In this document: positions 14,090 to 25,516 of the stretch, piece by piece | Position numbering within the stretch: position 1 is the stretch's first letter | How the letters are laid out: each line of letters opens with the position of its first letter | Assembly: GCF_017591435.1 (NCBI RefSeq) | Contig: NC_059304.1 | Location: 16,803,486-16,867,485 of the forward strand | DNA length: 64,000 nucleotides | Direction: 5' to 3' | Source of the DNA: Portunus trituberculatus | Lineage: Eukaryota; Arthropoda; Malacostraca; Decapoda; Portunidae | Notes under the pieces: model-generated | Told to the model about the DNA's origin: nothing | What the model saw: only the letters and a program-made list of their open reading frames with translations | The model's database searches: none | Translations under genes and position numbers: made by a program

Positions 14090-14580
14090 TCTGGCTCATG
14101 CAAGGGCGAAATAGACTAAGAGATGTAGTGACAGACTGGGTGAAGAGTAAGAGGAGTTAGGCAGGGTTGCATAGTCACCAACCCCTTTTTAGCTTATACA
14201 CAGAGGAACTAGCTGCCACAATAAGAATGAATGCAGGAGTGAATGTGGGGAATGGTAAGATGTGCGTACTCTTGTATGCAGCTGACATTGTAATTGAGTG
14301 AATCAGTTGTTTCAAACTTTGTTGAATGCTGTAAATGGGTATGGGGAGAGACTTTGGGGTAAGATTTAGAAGAGCAAGGTGATGATTGTGAATAGGTCAG
14401 AGGATGAAAGAGGTTCAGTATGGAGACTGGGAGAGAATGAGGTGCAACAGACTGATGAATACAAGTATCTGGGGATATGGGTGAGTTCAAATGGCTGTGC
14501 GAAGGCAAAGAATGAAAAGATAAGCAGGCAAACCAGTGGGACGGTCGACTAGGAAGCGCAGTAATGAGCTAATAAATATG
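14090..14580 (+). pseudogene. Degenerate LINE reverse transcriptase fragment
   Basis: Split frames read GVRQGCIV, then FSLYTEELAATIRMNAGVNV, NGKMCVLLYAADIVIE and, after a stop, KSKVMIVNRSEDERGSVWR and DEYKYLGIWVSSNGC. This is the RT palm through thumb. The catalytic YADD box is YAAD here, so the first active-site aspartate is lost as well as the frame. It is an old, dead copy. Confidence 0.75.
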
Positions 14581-15484
14581 ATTTGCTGCGAGAAGTCTGG
14601 AAGAGCGTAGCTGGGAAAATCTTAAGGACAGCGCCTCTAAGATTATTTTCAAGGTGTGCATTCAAGAAGTGTAAATAGTATAGCTACATGGCTGTAAAGG
14701 TTTTACTGATCGCTCATTGATATTAAGGTTACAATACAATGTTAGTTTCTCCAGTATCCCCGAGATCCGTCCTGCTTATCCTGTCCGTGGTGAAGTTACA
14801 CTGCGTGCGTTGGTTTACGCGCAGGGTTCTTTTGCGCATGCTCCTAAGTCTGACGTTTAATGACGCTTTTGACGTCATAGTGTTTTCCGCCAGTAATTAA
14901 TCACCTCTATATTTCCAGAAGCAGTAAAATACTCATTTAGTGATAAAGTACTTAATGCACAATACGTTTCATGTGGTTTTACTTGGGGGACGGCCTTTGT
15001 GTGTCGTACACAAGACTTCAAATGTGCGGTGTTCGGCGAGCCACGGAGCTCCATCACACTCGGAAATGAGCAGTGCACTGACTTGCATTTGTTTCTAGCT
15101 GGGGTTTGTGGGTAACTGGTGAATAGGATTCTTATTGTGTCTATAGTTTTTTTGTCCAATGACGTGCCACCACCTCTTAACAGCACGAGCTGCGCCAATG
15201 GGAATTTGCTATATGTATTCGTAGGCGGGGCACAGCTGGGCAGACAGGTGCACAGAGACATCTGTGTGCGCAGTTGAGCCTTGGCCACCAGGGACATTAG
15301 TTGTAAAGGTTGCGAATTTGATTACTGGGGAATCATCGCTCCTGCGATGCAAGTCAGTGTACAATCGAGAAGAGGACCAGCCAGGACCTTCATCCTTTCG
15401 TTAAGGTATTTTGAGGGCATATTTTGTAAAGCTATAAGAGAACCGGTTAGTGTTGTGGGGGGTCCGGGAGGCGCAGCCCCCCGG
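14581..15484. other. Intergenic DNA, no gene seen
   Basis: No domain recognised on either strand; short frames only. Confidence 0.5.
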
Positions 15485-15583
15485 CTAGGTTAGGTTACGT
15501 TAGGTTAGGTTTAGGTTAGGGTTAGGTTAGTGTTGTAGGGGGGGGGGTTGTTAGGTTAGGTTAGGTTTGTTAGGGTTAGGTTA
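15485..15583 (+). repeat. Degenerate interstitial telomere-like (TTAGG)n array
   Basis: Repeated TTAGG/GGTTA units with TTTAGG and TTAGGG variants and a G-run in the middle. TTAGG is the arthropod telomere motif; here it is internal and imperfect. Confidence 0.75.
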
Positions 15584-16176
15584 TTGTTGCGGGGAGAGGG
15601 TTATGTAAAACTTCCCTATATATAGGGATATTTTCGAAAATTTGGAGAAATTTCCCTAGATTTGTCAGTCCATATATCTCAAATTGTTCGTTTAGTGCCA
15701 AAGCATGGTTATTAGAAATGTTTGAAATGGGGAAAGCAGAGAGTGGGATGTAAGAAAGTGGGAGTGTGAGATTAACAGAGTAGTGAAATATGTAGGATTG
15801 AATGAATGGAAGAAGATGGAACAAAGGAGTACTTTGGAGTGGAAGAGAAATTGACAGTAGTGAAACATGTTTGATTGAGGCCCCAAAAGATGTATGAAAA
15901 ATGAAATGGTACGAAGGAAGCCTGACTGGTGATTTAAGGTATGTAATAAGAAATTCTTAGAATGAGGAATACCGGTTAATTTTTGGAGTGAGGTTTGGAG
16001 ATAACGATGGCAAATTAGTGTCCCGTAGTGGTGGGTGAGTGGTATCATGGTATGCACTAACATTTAACAGGGCGCACCCACAGTACACCACACACCGCAC
16101 CACACCACACCACACCCCAGCTAACCTACATTTGAAGGCAAGGTTGTTTATGATGAAAGTGTAAAGTTAAAATTAT

Positions 16177-16560
16177 TTGTTACAGGTTCTGCTACTACTG
16201 GAGGGAGAACCAAACCAGCGTGTCCGAACAACCCCCGACTTGATGCAGGATACTGGCTCTTCTTGCTCTGGAACACGGTCTCGCTGCACCTTCACCGGAG
16301 GAACTGAACCCTACCTCGAACTATCTCCTCCAGGGAAGGGGGACACACCGGCTCGCTCCACCTTCCACGTAGGAATTGGACCCTGCCTCGCACCAGCTCT
16401 GTCGCAGCTGGTAAAACGGTGGTGCCATCCAGGGAGGGAAAAGACACTTCCTCTCTGCACCATTTGCGGGGGATTTGACCCTGCCTCGCACCAGCTTTGT
16501 CCTGGTAACGTGGTGCCACCCATGGAGGAAGGACAGACTAGTTTGCTTCATGTAACCTAA
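16177..16560 (+). repeat. Diverged tandem repeat (~99-bp spacing) with an open frame
   Basis: The block GACCCTGCCTCGCACCAGCT occurs at 16379 and 16478 with similar surroundings (TGCACC, GGTGCCA, CCATGGAGG/CCAGGGAGG), and a more diverged unit starts near 16306. A 127-codon frame crosses all units but has no recognisable domain. It is preceded by TTGTTACAG, which could be a splice acceptor, and followed by AATAATAAA, so a transcribed terminal exon is possible but unproven. Confidence 0.5.
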
Positions 16561-17150
16561 CTAATAATAAATGTTGTCATCACTCTTGTAATGTTCATCA
16601 TTCCTTCCATCTAATGTGAATGTACCCACAGTGTAATGTTGTTTATTAATCCTTCCATGTTCTGTGATGTACCCACATGACTGATGTTAGTAGTACTTAG
16701 TGAATAAATCATGGCTGAATTAATATTGATGCATTCCATAATTCCTTTTTTTTTTTTTAATACTTGTGAAACTCCTAACTCACACTAAGCGAAGCAACCT
16801 AACCCTATTAGCCCCACAAAAATACACATGGTTACAGTATTTCACCACTATATAAAAAAATTGAATAATTCTGTAAAGATAAGCAAGCCCTGAAGATGCT
16901 CAGTTAGCCTGAACTCGGCTAAAATGGCATGGAAAATGCCTAGGAAGCTGGGAAAATAGCAAAACACGGAAAAAAAATACTGAAAAATCCCTGGAAAATT
17001 GCAAAAAAATGCTGGAAAATGCCTAAAAAACTGCCCAAAAAACTGTGCTAAGTCATAAATACTCCGAAGAGTCTCCGGAGAAAGAGCAGGTGTATATTTG
17101 GGTTAAAAATACAATGAAGAGTCTCCCTTCCTTTCCTTTTATTTCACATT
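16561..17150. other. AT-rich intergenic DNA, no gene seen
   Basis: Contains short local repeats such as GTACCCACA and GGAAAATGCC/CTGGAAAA (16930-17040), but no coding signal. Confidence 0.5.
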
Positions 17151-17640
17151 TTTTGCACAAGTTTGAAAACTCTACCAAAATTTTCAACTTAGAAATTTTT
17201 TTACAGCTTACTTAATCAACAAAAAAGATTCAACTACAAACATTTTTACAGCTAAAAAAAAAAAAAAAAAAAATTACAGCTTACTTAATCAACAAAAAAG
17301 ATTTAACTAGAAAATTCTTTACAGCTTACTTAATCAAAAAATAAATTTAGCTTATTCAATCCACATTTTTACAGATAATTTTTTACAACAACATTAAAAA
17401 GAAAACTTTTACAGCTTACTTAATCAACAAACTAAGATTTAACTTACTCAATCAGCACATTTTTACACTAGTCTGAAAACTCTACCAATATTTTCAACTT
17501 CAAAATTTGTACAATTTGACAATTTTCACTGAAAATCTTTACAATTTTCCAATGGAATAGCAAAATTTGATAATTTTGATATTTTCAACTTAGAATAATT
17601 CATGCAATTTTCAATTTCAGACAAATAATTCAAGTATTAC
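17151..17640. repeat. AT-rich irregular tandem repeat
   Basis: The unit ACAGCTTACTTAATCAA recurs at about 17205, 17276, 17322 and 17411 with AAAGATTTAACTA and CATTTTTACA between, spaced 46-89 bp apart. Confidence 0.65.
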
Positions 17641-18795
17641 ATTACTCTGGGAATATTTTCCACTTACAATATTATTTCAAAAGTATTAGAGAAACAAAAA
17701 TGAAGAAAAGTTGCAAGAGACCATGAGACCTATACATACATGACAGCACTCACTGTATGAACAAGTCTACCTCATTCCACCTATCATTGCCATTTGTCTA
17801 ATAAAAATAAATAAATAAATAAAAAAAAAAAATATATATATGAACATGAGACTAGTATTTTGAAAGCATTTACATTGTACAAGTCTAGTTAGTAACTACA
17901 AATTCTAAAAGTATTTTGAGACCATTTTCATTGCAAAAGTCTTGGAGAAACTATAACTCTGTAAAATGATTTTTTAAGCATTTCACAATGGCAATGCTCT
18001 CAAAAAACATGTCCCTTGCAATACTATACTGTCACCATAAATATAAAAAACACAGACCATCATTCAAGGGCCACATTCTACACAGTTAGCCTCAGGTCTC
18101 ACTCAATGCCTCACTGTCACTCCACTGTTGGTCTTTAGGCTCATTATTTGCCAACTTTATATATGTATAGAAAAAAATAGCTACTTGACATAATTTTCAA
18201 CAAATTTAATTATTCTGACATCGTATTACTACTTTGGGAATAGTCACTGTGTATACAAACAAATGACACATGGCAAACAGAAGATTATGCCTGATAGCCT
18301 GACACATGACACATGCAGGCCACACGGGGCAAGGTTTGTTTGAGTTTGATCGTAACCCTCTCGGCAGTTATCTACAATGGTAAATTACTGCATCAAAGAA
18401 GGACATTACATATTTAGTCACCATTATGGATATTTATCATTAATTAATAACAAAAACTGTTGGGATCATACTATGGTACATACAGCCAAGTTTCCACCGT
18501 ATTGACGAGTTTTAAGACGACAGTTGGCGGCACTACAACAGGGTGAACCCTGTCTTGGAATTCATGATGAGTCACTAGGTTAGAGCCTGAGTTTGAAGAA
18601 TACAGCCCCTGAAATCTTACATGGAACAGTAACAGCAAAGCTTACTAGGGAGTTGAGAAACATACTATTTAATCAGTCAAAATAGTCTCACTCAAAAATG
18701 TATATAAACGTAATTACACACAACATTTTTTCCCTAAACGAAAGATTGATATCAAGGAATGACTGGCACACTTGCCCACAAAGCTGCACGTATGC
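17641..18795. other. AT-rich intergenic DNA, no gene seen
   Basis: No domain, RNA gene or clear repeat recognised on either strand. Confidence 0.5.
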
Positions 18796-18810
18796 ACACA
18801 CACACACACA

Positions 18811-19089
18811 CCGCGTAGTGTAGTGGTTAGCACCCTCGACTCACAATCGAGAGGGCCGGGTTTGAGTCCTGGTAAGCGGCGAGGCAAATGGGCAAGCCTC
18901 TTAGTGTGTGGCCCCTGTTCACCTAGCAGTAAATAGGTACGGGATGTAACTTGAGGGGTTGTGGCCTCGCTTTCCTGGTGTGTTGTGTGTTGATGTGGTC
19001 TCAGTCCTACCCAAAGATCGGTCTATGAGCTCTGAGCTCGCTCCGTAATGGGGAAGACTGGCTGGGTGACCAGCAGGTGACCGAGGTGA

Positions 19090-19158
<69 letters not shown>
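18811..19158 (+). mobile_element. tRNA-derived SINE, family B, full length
   Basis: The tRNA-Val-like head (CCGCGTAGTGTAGTGGTTAG, anticodon loop CTCACAA, degenerate B-box GGTTTGAGTCC) spans 18811-18883. The body contains CCCCTGTTCACCTAGCAGTA and GAGCTCTGAGCTCG. It ends GACCGAGGTGAATTAC followed by a 65-bp (AC)n tail. The same head, body and end occur inverted at 11349-12786. Confidence 0.85.
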
Positions 19159-19476
19159 TGCAGTGTTGACTGAAATTCCATTTCCAGGAAGTGCAGTGGC
19201 CAATAGTTCATGTCTGTACAATCTGGACTGTAAAGACTGACACAACTAGATCATGCTAACAAAGACCTTTAAACAAATCTTCATAATGCAAGACCTCTTA
19301 TAAGTCACTTTTTATACATTACAAATTTCATGACCTGTTACTCCTTGCAGCTAAATACATGCTTACATGTAATGAAGTGATTTGATGCACAACAGTCAAC
19401 ACAATGTTAAGTCATGAAATCTATTAATGTAAATGATGACAATCTTTCAGATAAAACTGTGTTCACTACCTTCCAC

Positions 19477-19501
19477 ACACACACACACACACACACACAC
19501 A
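19477..19501. repeat. (CA)n microsatellite
   Basis: Short CA tract in otherwise unannotated sequence (19159-19800). Confidence 0.9.
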
Positions 19502-19799
19502 TGAACCACTGATGCTGTGAATGTTGAAGCATCCTCCATCCTTGCCACTCTCTGTATTGCACTCTACACACAAATTTATGAAAGCAGTGTGCTGCTGGAC
19601 CTCCAAAAGCCTGCAACAAAAAGAAAGGAGTCATTTAGCAATCATTTACCTTCATGTCATGTTATCAATCTGAAATTGTCAAAACTGCTCACTTGTAATC
19701 ACATTTGTAGTACAGGAAGGTATATCAAAAACCCAGCCAAGCAAAGCCACACTGTTTGCTTCATTGTCAAAATAACGGTAAACCTACAGAGCTTGCCCT

Positions 19800-19990
19800 T
19801 TCTGGACGAAACTATTTTTTTCTGGTAGATTTCGGCTTGCTTTTAATTAAAATACCACTTGTTTTTGGCGCAAATCAACCAATTTTTTTTTACAGCCCCA
19901 AAACATATTATGATTTGCATAAAAAAAACAACTGGTAAATTAATTAAAAACAAGCCGAAATCTACCAGAAAAAATTAGTTTCGTCCAGAA
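19800..19990. mobile_element. MITE-like inverted repeat element with ~49-bp arms
   Basis: The left arm (19801-19850, CTGGACGAAACTA, CTGGTAGATTTCGGCTTG, TTAATTAA) is complementary to the right arm (about 19940-19989) apart from small indels, enclosing an AT-rich centre of about 90 bp. No target duplication was clear, so the superfamily is undetermined. Confidence 0.7.
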
Positions 19991-19993
19991 AAG

Positions 19994-20083
19994 AACCTAA
20001 CCTAACCTAACCCAACCTAACCTAACTTAACCTAACCTAACTAAACTTAACCTAACTAAACCTAATCTAACCTAACCTAACCT
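19994..20083 (-). repeat. Interstitial telomere-like (CCTAA)n array
   Basis: About 18 near-tandem AACCT units with TAACTTAAC variants; on the minus strand this is TTAGG. It starts immediately beside the inverted-repeat element ending at 19990. Confidence 0.8.
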
Positions 20084-20098
20084 CAGGGGCCATCGTGA

Positions 20099-20425
20099 TT
20101 GGTGGAAATAATTATACTTTTTTTTTTTTCATTGGCTGCCGCTTCAGCAGTTTCAAAGAACAGAAGCATGCTCAGACAATGGTATGTCACGGAGCCCGCC
20201 AAGCCGCCGCGAGCGCATGACACCATCAGTGTGCGGCAGGGCTTGATGCAGGAGGCTACTGCCATGGCTGATCACCAAAACATGCTTAAATTTAAAAAAA
20301 AATCTGTGTTGCCATTCAAAAAGGTTGCACCTAGTATATATGAGGTTCAAATTACTCAATCAGGAGCTCTATCTCTTGAGGTGGGTAAAAAACACAAAGC
20401 TGATTCTGGTGAAACTCTGCAGTAA
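20099..20425 (+). CDS. Unrecognised 108-codon open frame, possible coding exon
   Basis: The frame ends VAPSIYEVQITQSGALSLEV, KHKADSGETLQ and TAA. Composition of the second half (from the internal ATG near 20263) looks like ordinary protein, while the first 20 residues read through poly(T). No family is recognised. The frame at 20477-20790 just downstream (NLEHLHVFHKELGKDTERRF) is similar in character. Both could be exons of one unknown gene or remnants of a repeat. Confidence 0.25.
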   Translation: MVEIIILFFFSLAAASAVSKNRSMLRQWYVTEPAKPPRAHDTISVRQGLMQEATAMADHQNMLKFKKKSVLPFKKVAPSIYEVQITQSGALSLEVGKKHKADSGETLQ

Positions 20426-21158
20426 TACCAAAATAACTACTATGTAAAACTTGTTTCCCTTACTTGGAGTGCAGCAGTGTGTGTACCACTCCCTTCTTGG
20501 AACTTGGAGCACCTTCATGTGTTCCATAAAGAGCTGGGCAAGGATACAGAGAGGCGCTTCCCTCAAAGCCACGTCACTGGAGCAGCACATCCTGTTGGGG
20601 AAAAACAAACCTTTACTTCACTCACCAACACCCAGGAAACATGTGCAGCTCAGCCACTCATCCCTCCTTACACATACAAACACCACCACTTGCAAACTGC
20701 ACTCACCATTGCCCAACAAATAAATACAAGTCAGCCACTCATCTCTCCTTCCTCTTCAGACAGAGATGCCTCCAAAAAGAAGTCAACAACACACAGATTG
20801 ATCCAGGCGCGGATCCAGAATATATATTTGGGGGGGGCCCGCCGCCCTCAAGATAGTGAAGACCAATGGATAGTGATTAGTGATGGCGGTTTTTTGCTTA
20901 AAATTCTCAGCTCTGAGCTCTCGAACAGTCAACGTATGTATGTGACAAATTATGTTTCTCCTATCTACATATGATATGTAATCAATATTTAAGGTGGCAA
21001 GCAATTACAAAAAAACAATTGAAATTGCACATTCGACCAGTGATAAGGCAAATCTGAACAGGTAGAAATTGTCACCATATGAATATTCGAAGAAAATTAA
21101 ATGTTGATTTCATATGTAAGCAGCAATTGGATGATCACATAATACATGTTATATAAAA

Positions 21159-21275
21159 GGAATTCTTATATGACTTCTTTATACATAATGAAGGTTATAT
21201 ATAAGGAATTCTTATATGGTTTCTTTATACATAATGAAGGTTATATATAAGGAATTCTTATATGGTTTCTTTATC
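21159..21275. repeat. 46-bp tandem repeat, ~2.5 copies
   Basis: GGAATTCTTATATG recurs at 21159, 21205 and 21251 with nearly identical units including ATACATAATGAAGG, inside the hAT element. Confidence 0.85.
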
Positions 21276-21423
21276 ATGGGTTTGGGTTTGCAAAGATTTG
21301 TTGATCTAATGAAATACAGTATATTTACAAATTTACAAATTTACAAGTGTTCACCCAACAAGTGCCACTGCCTGCTTAAGCAAGGAGTAGTCGGCGGTTT
21401 TTTTCGCAGAATTTGCTGATCAC

Positions 21424-22436
21424 TCTCTCAACGGGATAGGGATATAATTGTGAACACCGAGGAGTGCAAGTCCGTTCAGGCGCTCTTGGCCGACGGTACT
21501 CCTCAGGTAGGTTTTCAGTCTTTTCAGTGCTGAGAACGACCTCTCGGCTTCCGCGTTGGAGACTGGGAGCGTCAACAATGTTTTAAAAGAACTGCAAAAT
21601 TGGGGAACATATTGGTTTCGGCGTGTGCCTGGGCTTCTTTACAGTTTGGAAGACCGGAGCAGATAGTACCCAGCGCTCTGCTTCCGCCTTCACGAGTGTC
21701 AGTGATTCGACGTCTAGCTCGTGAGCTTCGCCGCTTCAAGCACAGCCGCAACATCCATTTCGGGGCCTTTGAAGAGTTGCTTGAGCTGAAGTGCGACAGG
21801 TACTGTGTCGTCGAACCGACTCTTCAACTCAGCCAAGACGTGATCCACAAATGGAATGTACACCGCCCGGCGGTAGTACTCCTCAGCACTCTCGCATGGA
21901 ACATTTGATCGCTGGGTCTGTCGTCCACAGAGTCGTGGCACAGGGATGGTGTTATGTGATGACCCCACCTCCACCAAAAGCTCTTCCGCTTTCATAAATA
22001 CATCGTGGAAATGATTCTCTGCATCAGCTCTAAACTTGGAAAAAATGGTCTCAATGCTGCGAATCGTGACATAAGCTGACACCAGGTCGCCATCTTTTCT
22101 TTGAAGAGCTCGGCTCGGCTCGAGTATGTGCCAATATACACTCAGCTACAACCAGTCCAACAAGAAAGCGGGATCACGTATGGCGATGAGAAGGAGTCCA
22201 GCGGTGGCGTCATGTTCTTCCTCGAGAAAAACTGCGATGACAGGCAGAAATTCAATGAAAACCAGCACTGCGTCATGCCTCTCAATCCATCTGGTGGGGC
22301 ACAGGGGAACAAGCTTTTCTCGCTTGGCCGAGGTAAGTTTGACAACCTCTGTGAAGCGGAGAGACCGCATATTTGAAGAATGTACAAAGTTATACACCTC
22401 TGTCAGTGTTTGAAGGGCGATCTTCACTATAAACAA
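21424..22436 (-). pseudogene. Degenerate hAT transposase (ZMYM1/THAP12-like)
   Basis: Minus-strand frames give, in order, CPTRWIERHDAVLVFIEFLP (22436-22146, the RW-containing block), RSIETIFSKFRADAENHF and FVDHVLAELKSRFDD (22082-21714), and the hATC dimerisation block VSNAEAERSFSALKRLKTYL with GLALLGVHNYIPIP (about 21590-21424). Frameshifts and stops separate the blocks and the N-terminal zinc finger and first catalytic aspartate were not found. The protein is non-functional; the element would need a transposase from elsewhere. Confidence 0.75.
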
Positions 22437-23603
22437 GTGTCGGTGGAGAGACGATTCCCGGCATCATCGCCATCCTCATCCACGGTCTCACGCCGCCATG
22501 CCAGTAAACACATTCCATTTATGAGTGGTATAACACATGAAGATCTGACCAAAGCTGAACTTTCAATCTGTATGCAATAACCTATTTACATGCTTCTGAC
22601 ATCTTCAACAACAATACACTATCAGTTAGAGGGAAGAAATACAAGAAAATGCGGAAATTCATGAGAGGAAGCTCACCTCTGGATACAGCGTGCTACATTC
22701 CTCCTCGGTCTTCTTGTCCCCCGATCAGCTGTGCAACGTCATTTTCTATTATTTATAATAAAAGAGCATTTATTATTTTTAGGGTTAACTATTTTTTTAT
22801 TCATCCATCCACTAAATTTAACTTATTGCTTGCATGTGAGGAATGAGGTCACATATTTTCCTAGGCCTTTAAATTTAGTTCTATAATAAACAATATACGT
22901 TTTCGACTTCCGTAACTTAAATACTGAAAGTAAATAAAGAAAATTCTAAGTTCTCCAGAAATGCAAACGAAAGGTACAAGTTATTGTTTTGACTATCACA
23001 GAAAGTGGACATTTTAGCAGATTTTAGCAGACATTTCGTCCGATACCCTCGGCCCCTCTCCATCGTCCCTGGGTTGCTGGGAACGGCCCCATATGAGTAT
23101 ATACGCGTAGATTCTTAGATGAGTGCGGGGACCTGGCCTTTGGGCACGTGCCTGCTGTGCCCTGGCCCTGAAGGAGAGTGAAAAGTTGCATCAGATACAG
23201 AAAAAATAGTATCCGTCCACCTCCACATAGCGGCCCGAGCCGAGCCATCTCCCCCCCCTTCTCCTGCATCAGCGCCTGCATTATGCATATATATACCTAT
23301 ACGGCCGACGACACATTCCGCTGCTTTCCGCATTATAGTTGCAGCAGATTACAATAATTATTTTAAGCGATTTTGTTCTGTACCCACTATCAGCATATGG
23401 CATACAGTCGAGATTTTTAAAGGGGAGCGGAGATTTTTTGGGGGGCCCGGGCCCCCTGGGCCCCCCCCTGTATCCGCGCCTGGATTGATCACATTCATCT
23501 TTGACAGACACAAAATTCAGAGAAAAACTGATAATCTGTATATCTTACAATTCAATCATTTCATTTTTTTCCTCATTCCAAAATTTCAAGAACTGTTTCA
23601 CTG

Positions 23604-23605
<2 letters not shown>

Positions 23606-23656
<51 letters not shown>
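23606..23656. repeat. (CA)n microsatellite ending in a possible splice acceptor
   Basis: The tract ends ACACAG immediately before the open frame at 23657. Confidence 0.9.
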
Positions 23657-23659
<3 letters not shown>

Positions 23660-23806
23660 GATAAGTTAACGGAACAGTTTCGTAGTCAAGTAACGGAACG
23701 GCTTGAGGTAGTGAAGCAGAGTAGTGGTGAGGAAGGGTCACTGCTCAACCAGATGGATAAGGTACTTCCTCCCTTATCGCCAGTCCTCCTGAGTCTTTTG
23801 TCATAG
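23657..23806 (+). CDS. Possible terminal coding exon of an unknown gene
   Basis: After (CA)nCAG an open frame reads VDKLTEQFRSQVTERLEVVK then QSSGEEGSLLNQMDKVLPPL and stops at TAG. The heptad-like spacing and charged composition suggest a helical region. An AATAAA-rich stretch near 24140 could serve as the poly(A) signal. No homologous family is recognised and the upstream exons are uncertain, so this is a suggestion only. Confidence 0.3.
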
Positions 23807-24637
23807 ACGTGCTAAGCCTCCTCCTCTGCATGACACACACACACGGCCTTACTTGCATGAGATGAGGTGCACTGCCTCCCTTGGTGGAAATAAGGAAGAG
23901 TGGAGTGGTGTGGATACTATCAGGATGGCTGCAAAGACCACCCAGCCTGCCTGGCTGTCCTCAATCCTTACTCACATGCTCCACCACGAACTTCATGACT
24001 GAAACCTGATGTCTCTAAGAAAGGGAGAGAGAGAGAGAGAGAATTATGGAAAGAATTGTCACAGCTTATATTTTACCTTGAACCTTCTACTTTTGCTCAT
24101 CTATGTATTGTTTTGGTGTCAAATGGTCATAAAAGGAGAAAATAATAAAATAAATCTAGGAAAAAAAACAGCTGAAATTTAGAGGCAGTGGTAGCGAGAA
24201 TAGGTATGGTTATGACTGGTACCTTGTGTGACTTCTCTTTTATTGTACCATTAGTTTGTTGACAATTTCATTATGGGAAGTTTGGTTTGGTTAAAATAGG
24301 GGAGACTCGGGTAAGTTGATCACTTCTTATATTCAAGATTACTACATCAAAGCAATTTGCCGGTTATCAATATATGTGCATATATTTCTGGATGTTTTGC
24401 ATGCCTACAAACAATCTGTTAGAAAAAACGAACTTGAATACAAAATAACCAAAAACAATAAATAAAATGAAGCAGCCTTTGTTAACAAAAACTTGAACAG
24501 GTGGCTCAACTTTCAAGTTGACCTTGAAAGAGGATTAGTTGACCTCACTTAGGGCTCCCAACACTGCGGTTCCTTCACCCCGCCGTCACCAAGTATTTTT
24601 ATTTGTTTGTTTGTGAGTTAACAGATTGTAAATTAGT

Positions 24638-25418
24638 ATGGCGGTAGCTACTGAGGTATATAAGAGTGTGATTGAGTGCATGAAAGAGAGTGTTGAGGTG
24701 GGATTGGGTGAGTTTGTTGTGTGTGAGATGTGTGGGCATGACAGGAAGGTCGTTGACTTTTCTGAGTGTATGGTGTGTAGGCTCAAGAGCGAGAATTTAG
24801 TTCTTACTCTTGAGCACCGAGAATTGCGAGAGGAAATAAGAAAGCTAAGTGAGGGGAAAAGTGCGAACGAAGTTCTCATCTTTGAGTTGAAGGAGGAGGT
24901 TAAGAGGCTTGGGGAGGCAGGTGTGTGTGGTGGGTGACTCTCAGGTCAGGTACTTAGATAGCACCTTTTGTGGGAAAGACAGGGATAGGAGGACAAACGT
25001 GTATGCCTGGTGCAGGTGTGAAGGCAGTGAGTGAGGAGGTGCAGAAGAGGGTTGGGGGGATGGAGAGGGAGGGTGTAGTAGTTTTGCATGTAGGTGGGAA
25101 CGATGTCAGAGCAGGTGGGTCGGAGGAGTTAGTGGCAAGATTTCGGGAAATGTTAGGCAAGATAAGGGAGAGTGGTAGGAGGTGTGTAGTGTCAGGAATC
25201 TTGCCTCGTGTGTATGTTAGCAGGAATGGTTGTCTAGAGCCATTGGTGTGAATGATCGGGTAAAAGGGATGTGTAAGGATGTGGGTGTCAGCTTTGTGGA
25301 TGTATGGGATAGGTTCTATGGGCGAAGGGATTTGTATGCTAGGGATGGTGTGCATCTGAGTAGGAAGGGTGTGGATGTGCTGAGTGGATGTCTGGAGGGG
25401 AGTTGGGATGGAGTGTAG
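24638..25418 (+). pseudogene. CR1-type LINE ORF1 with SGNH esterase domain, frameshifted
   Basis: The first frame (24638-24937) has a CEMCG...CMVC cysteine motif followed by a charged coiled coil (LEHRELREEIRKLSE). A frame change leads into VVGDSQVRYLDS, then VVVLHVGGNDVRAGG (24970-25251). Another leads into FVDVWDRFYGRRDLYARDGV with HLS (25230-25418). GDS, GGND and DGVH are blocks I, III and V of SGNH hydrolases. At least two frameshifts break the ORF, so it cannot yield an intact protein, although all catalytic blocks are still readable. Confidence 0.75.
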
Positions 25419-25516
25419 GGGTGAGGTAGCAAATGCATTCCAGAAGAAAGATGTTAAACATAAATTAGATATAATGGATAAATAGAGATAGTGAAAAGAT
25501 TAGGAAAGATTTCCAG

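Larger units (their letters stand above)
20804..23482. mobile_element. hAT-superfamily DNA transposon with perfect 8-bp target duplication
   Basis: GATTGATC lies at 20796-20803 and again at 23483-23490. The element begins CAGGCGCGGATCCAG and ends with the complement of CAGGCGCGGATACAG, followed on both sides by G/C runs. A dead hAT transposase is encoded inside on the minus strand (21424-22436). The 8-bp duplication and CAGG-type termini fit the hAT superfamily. Confidence 0.88.
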
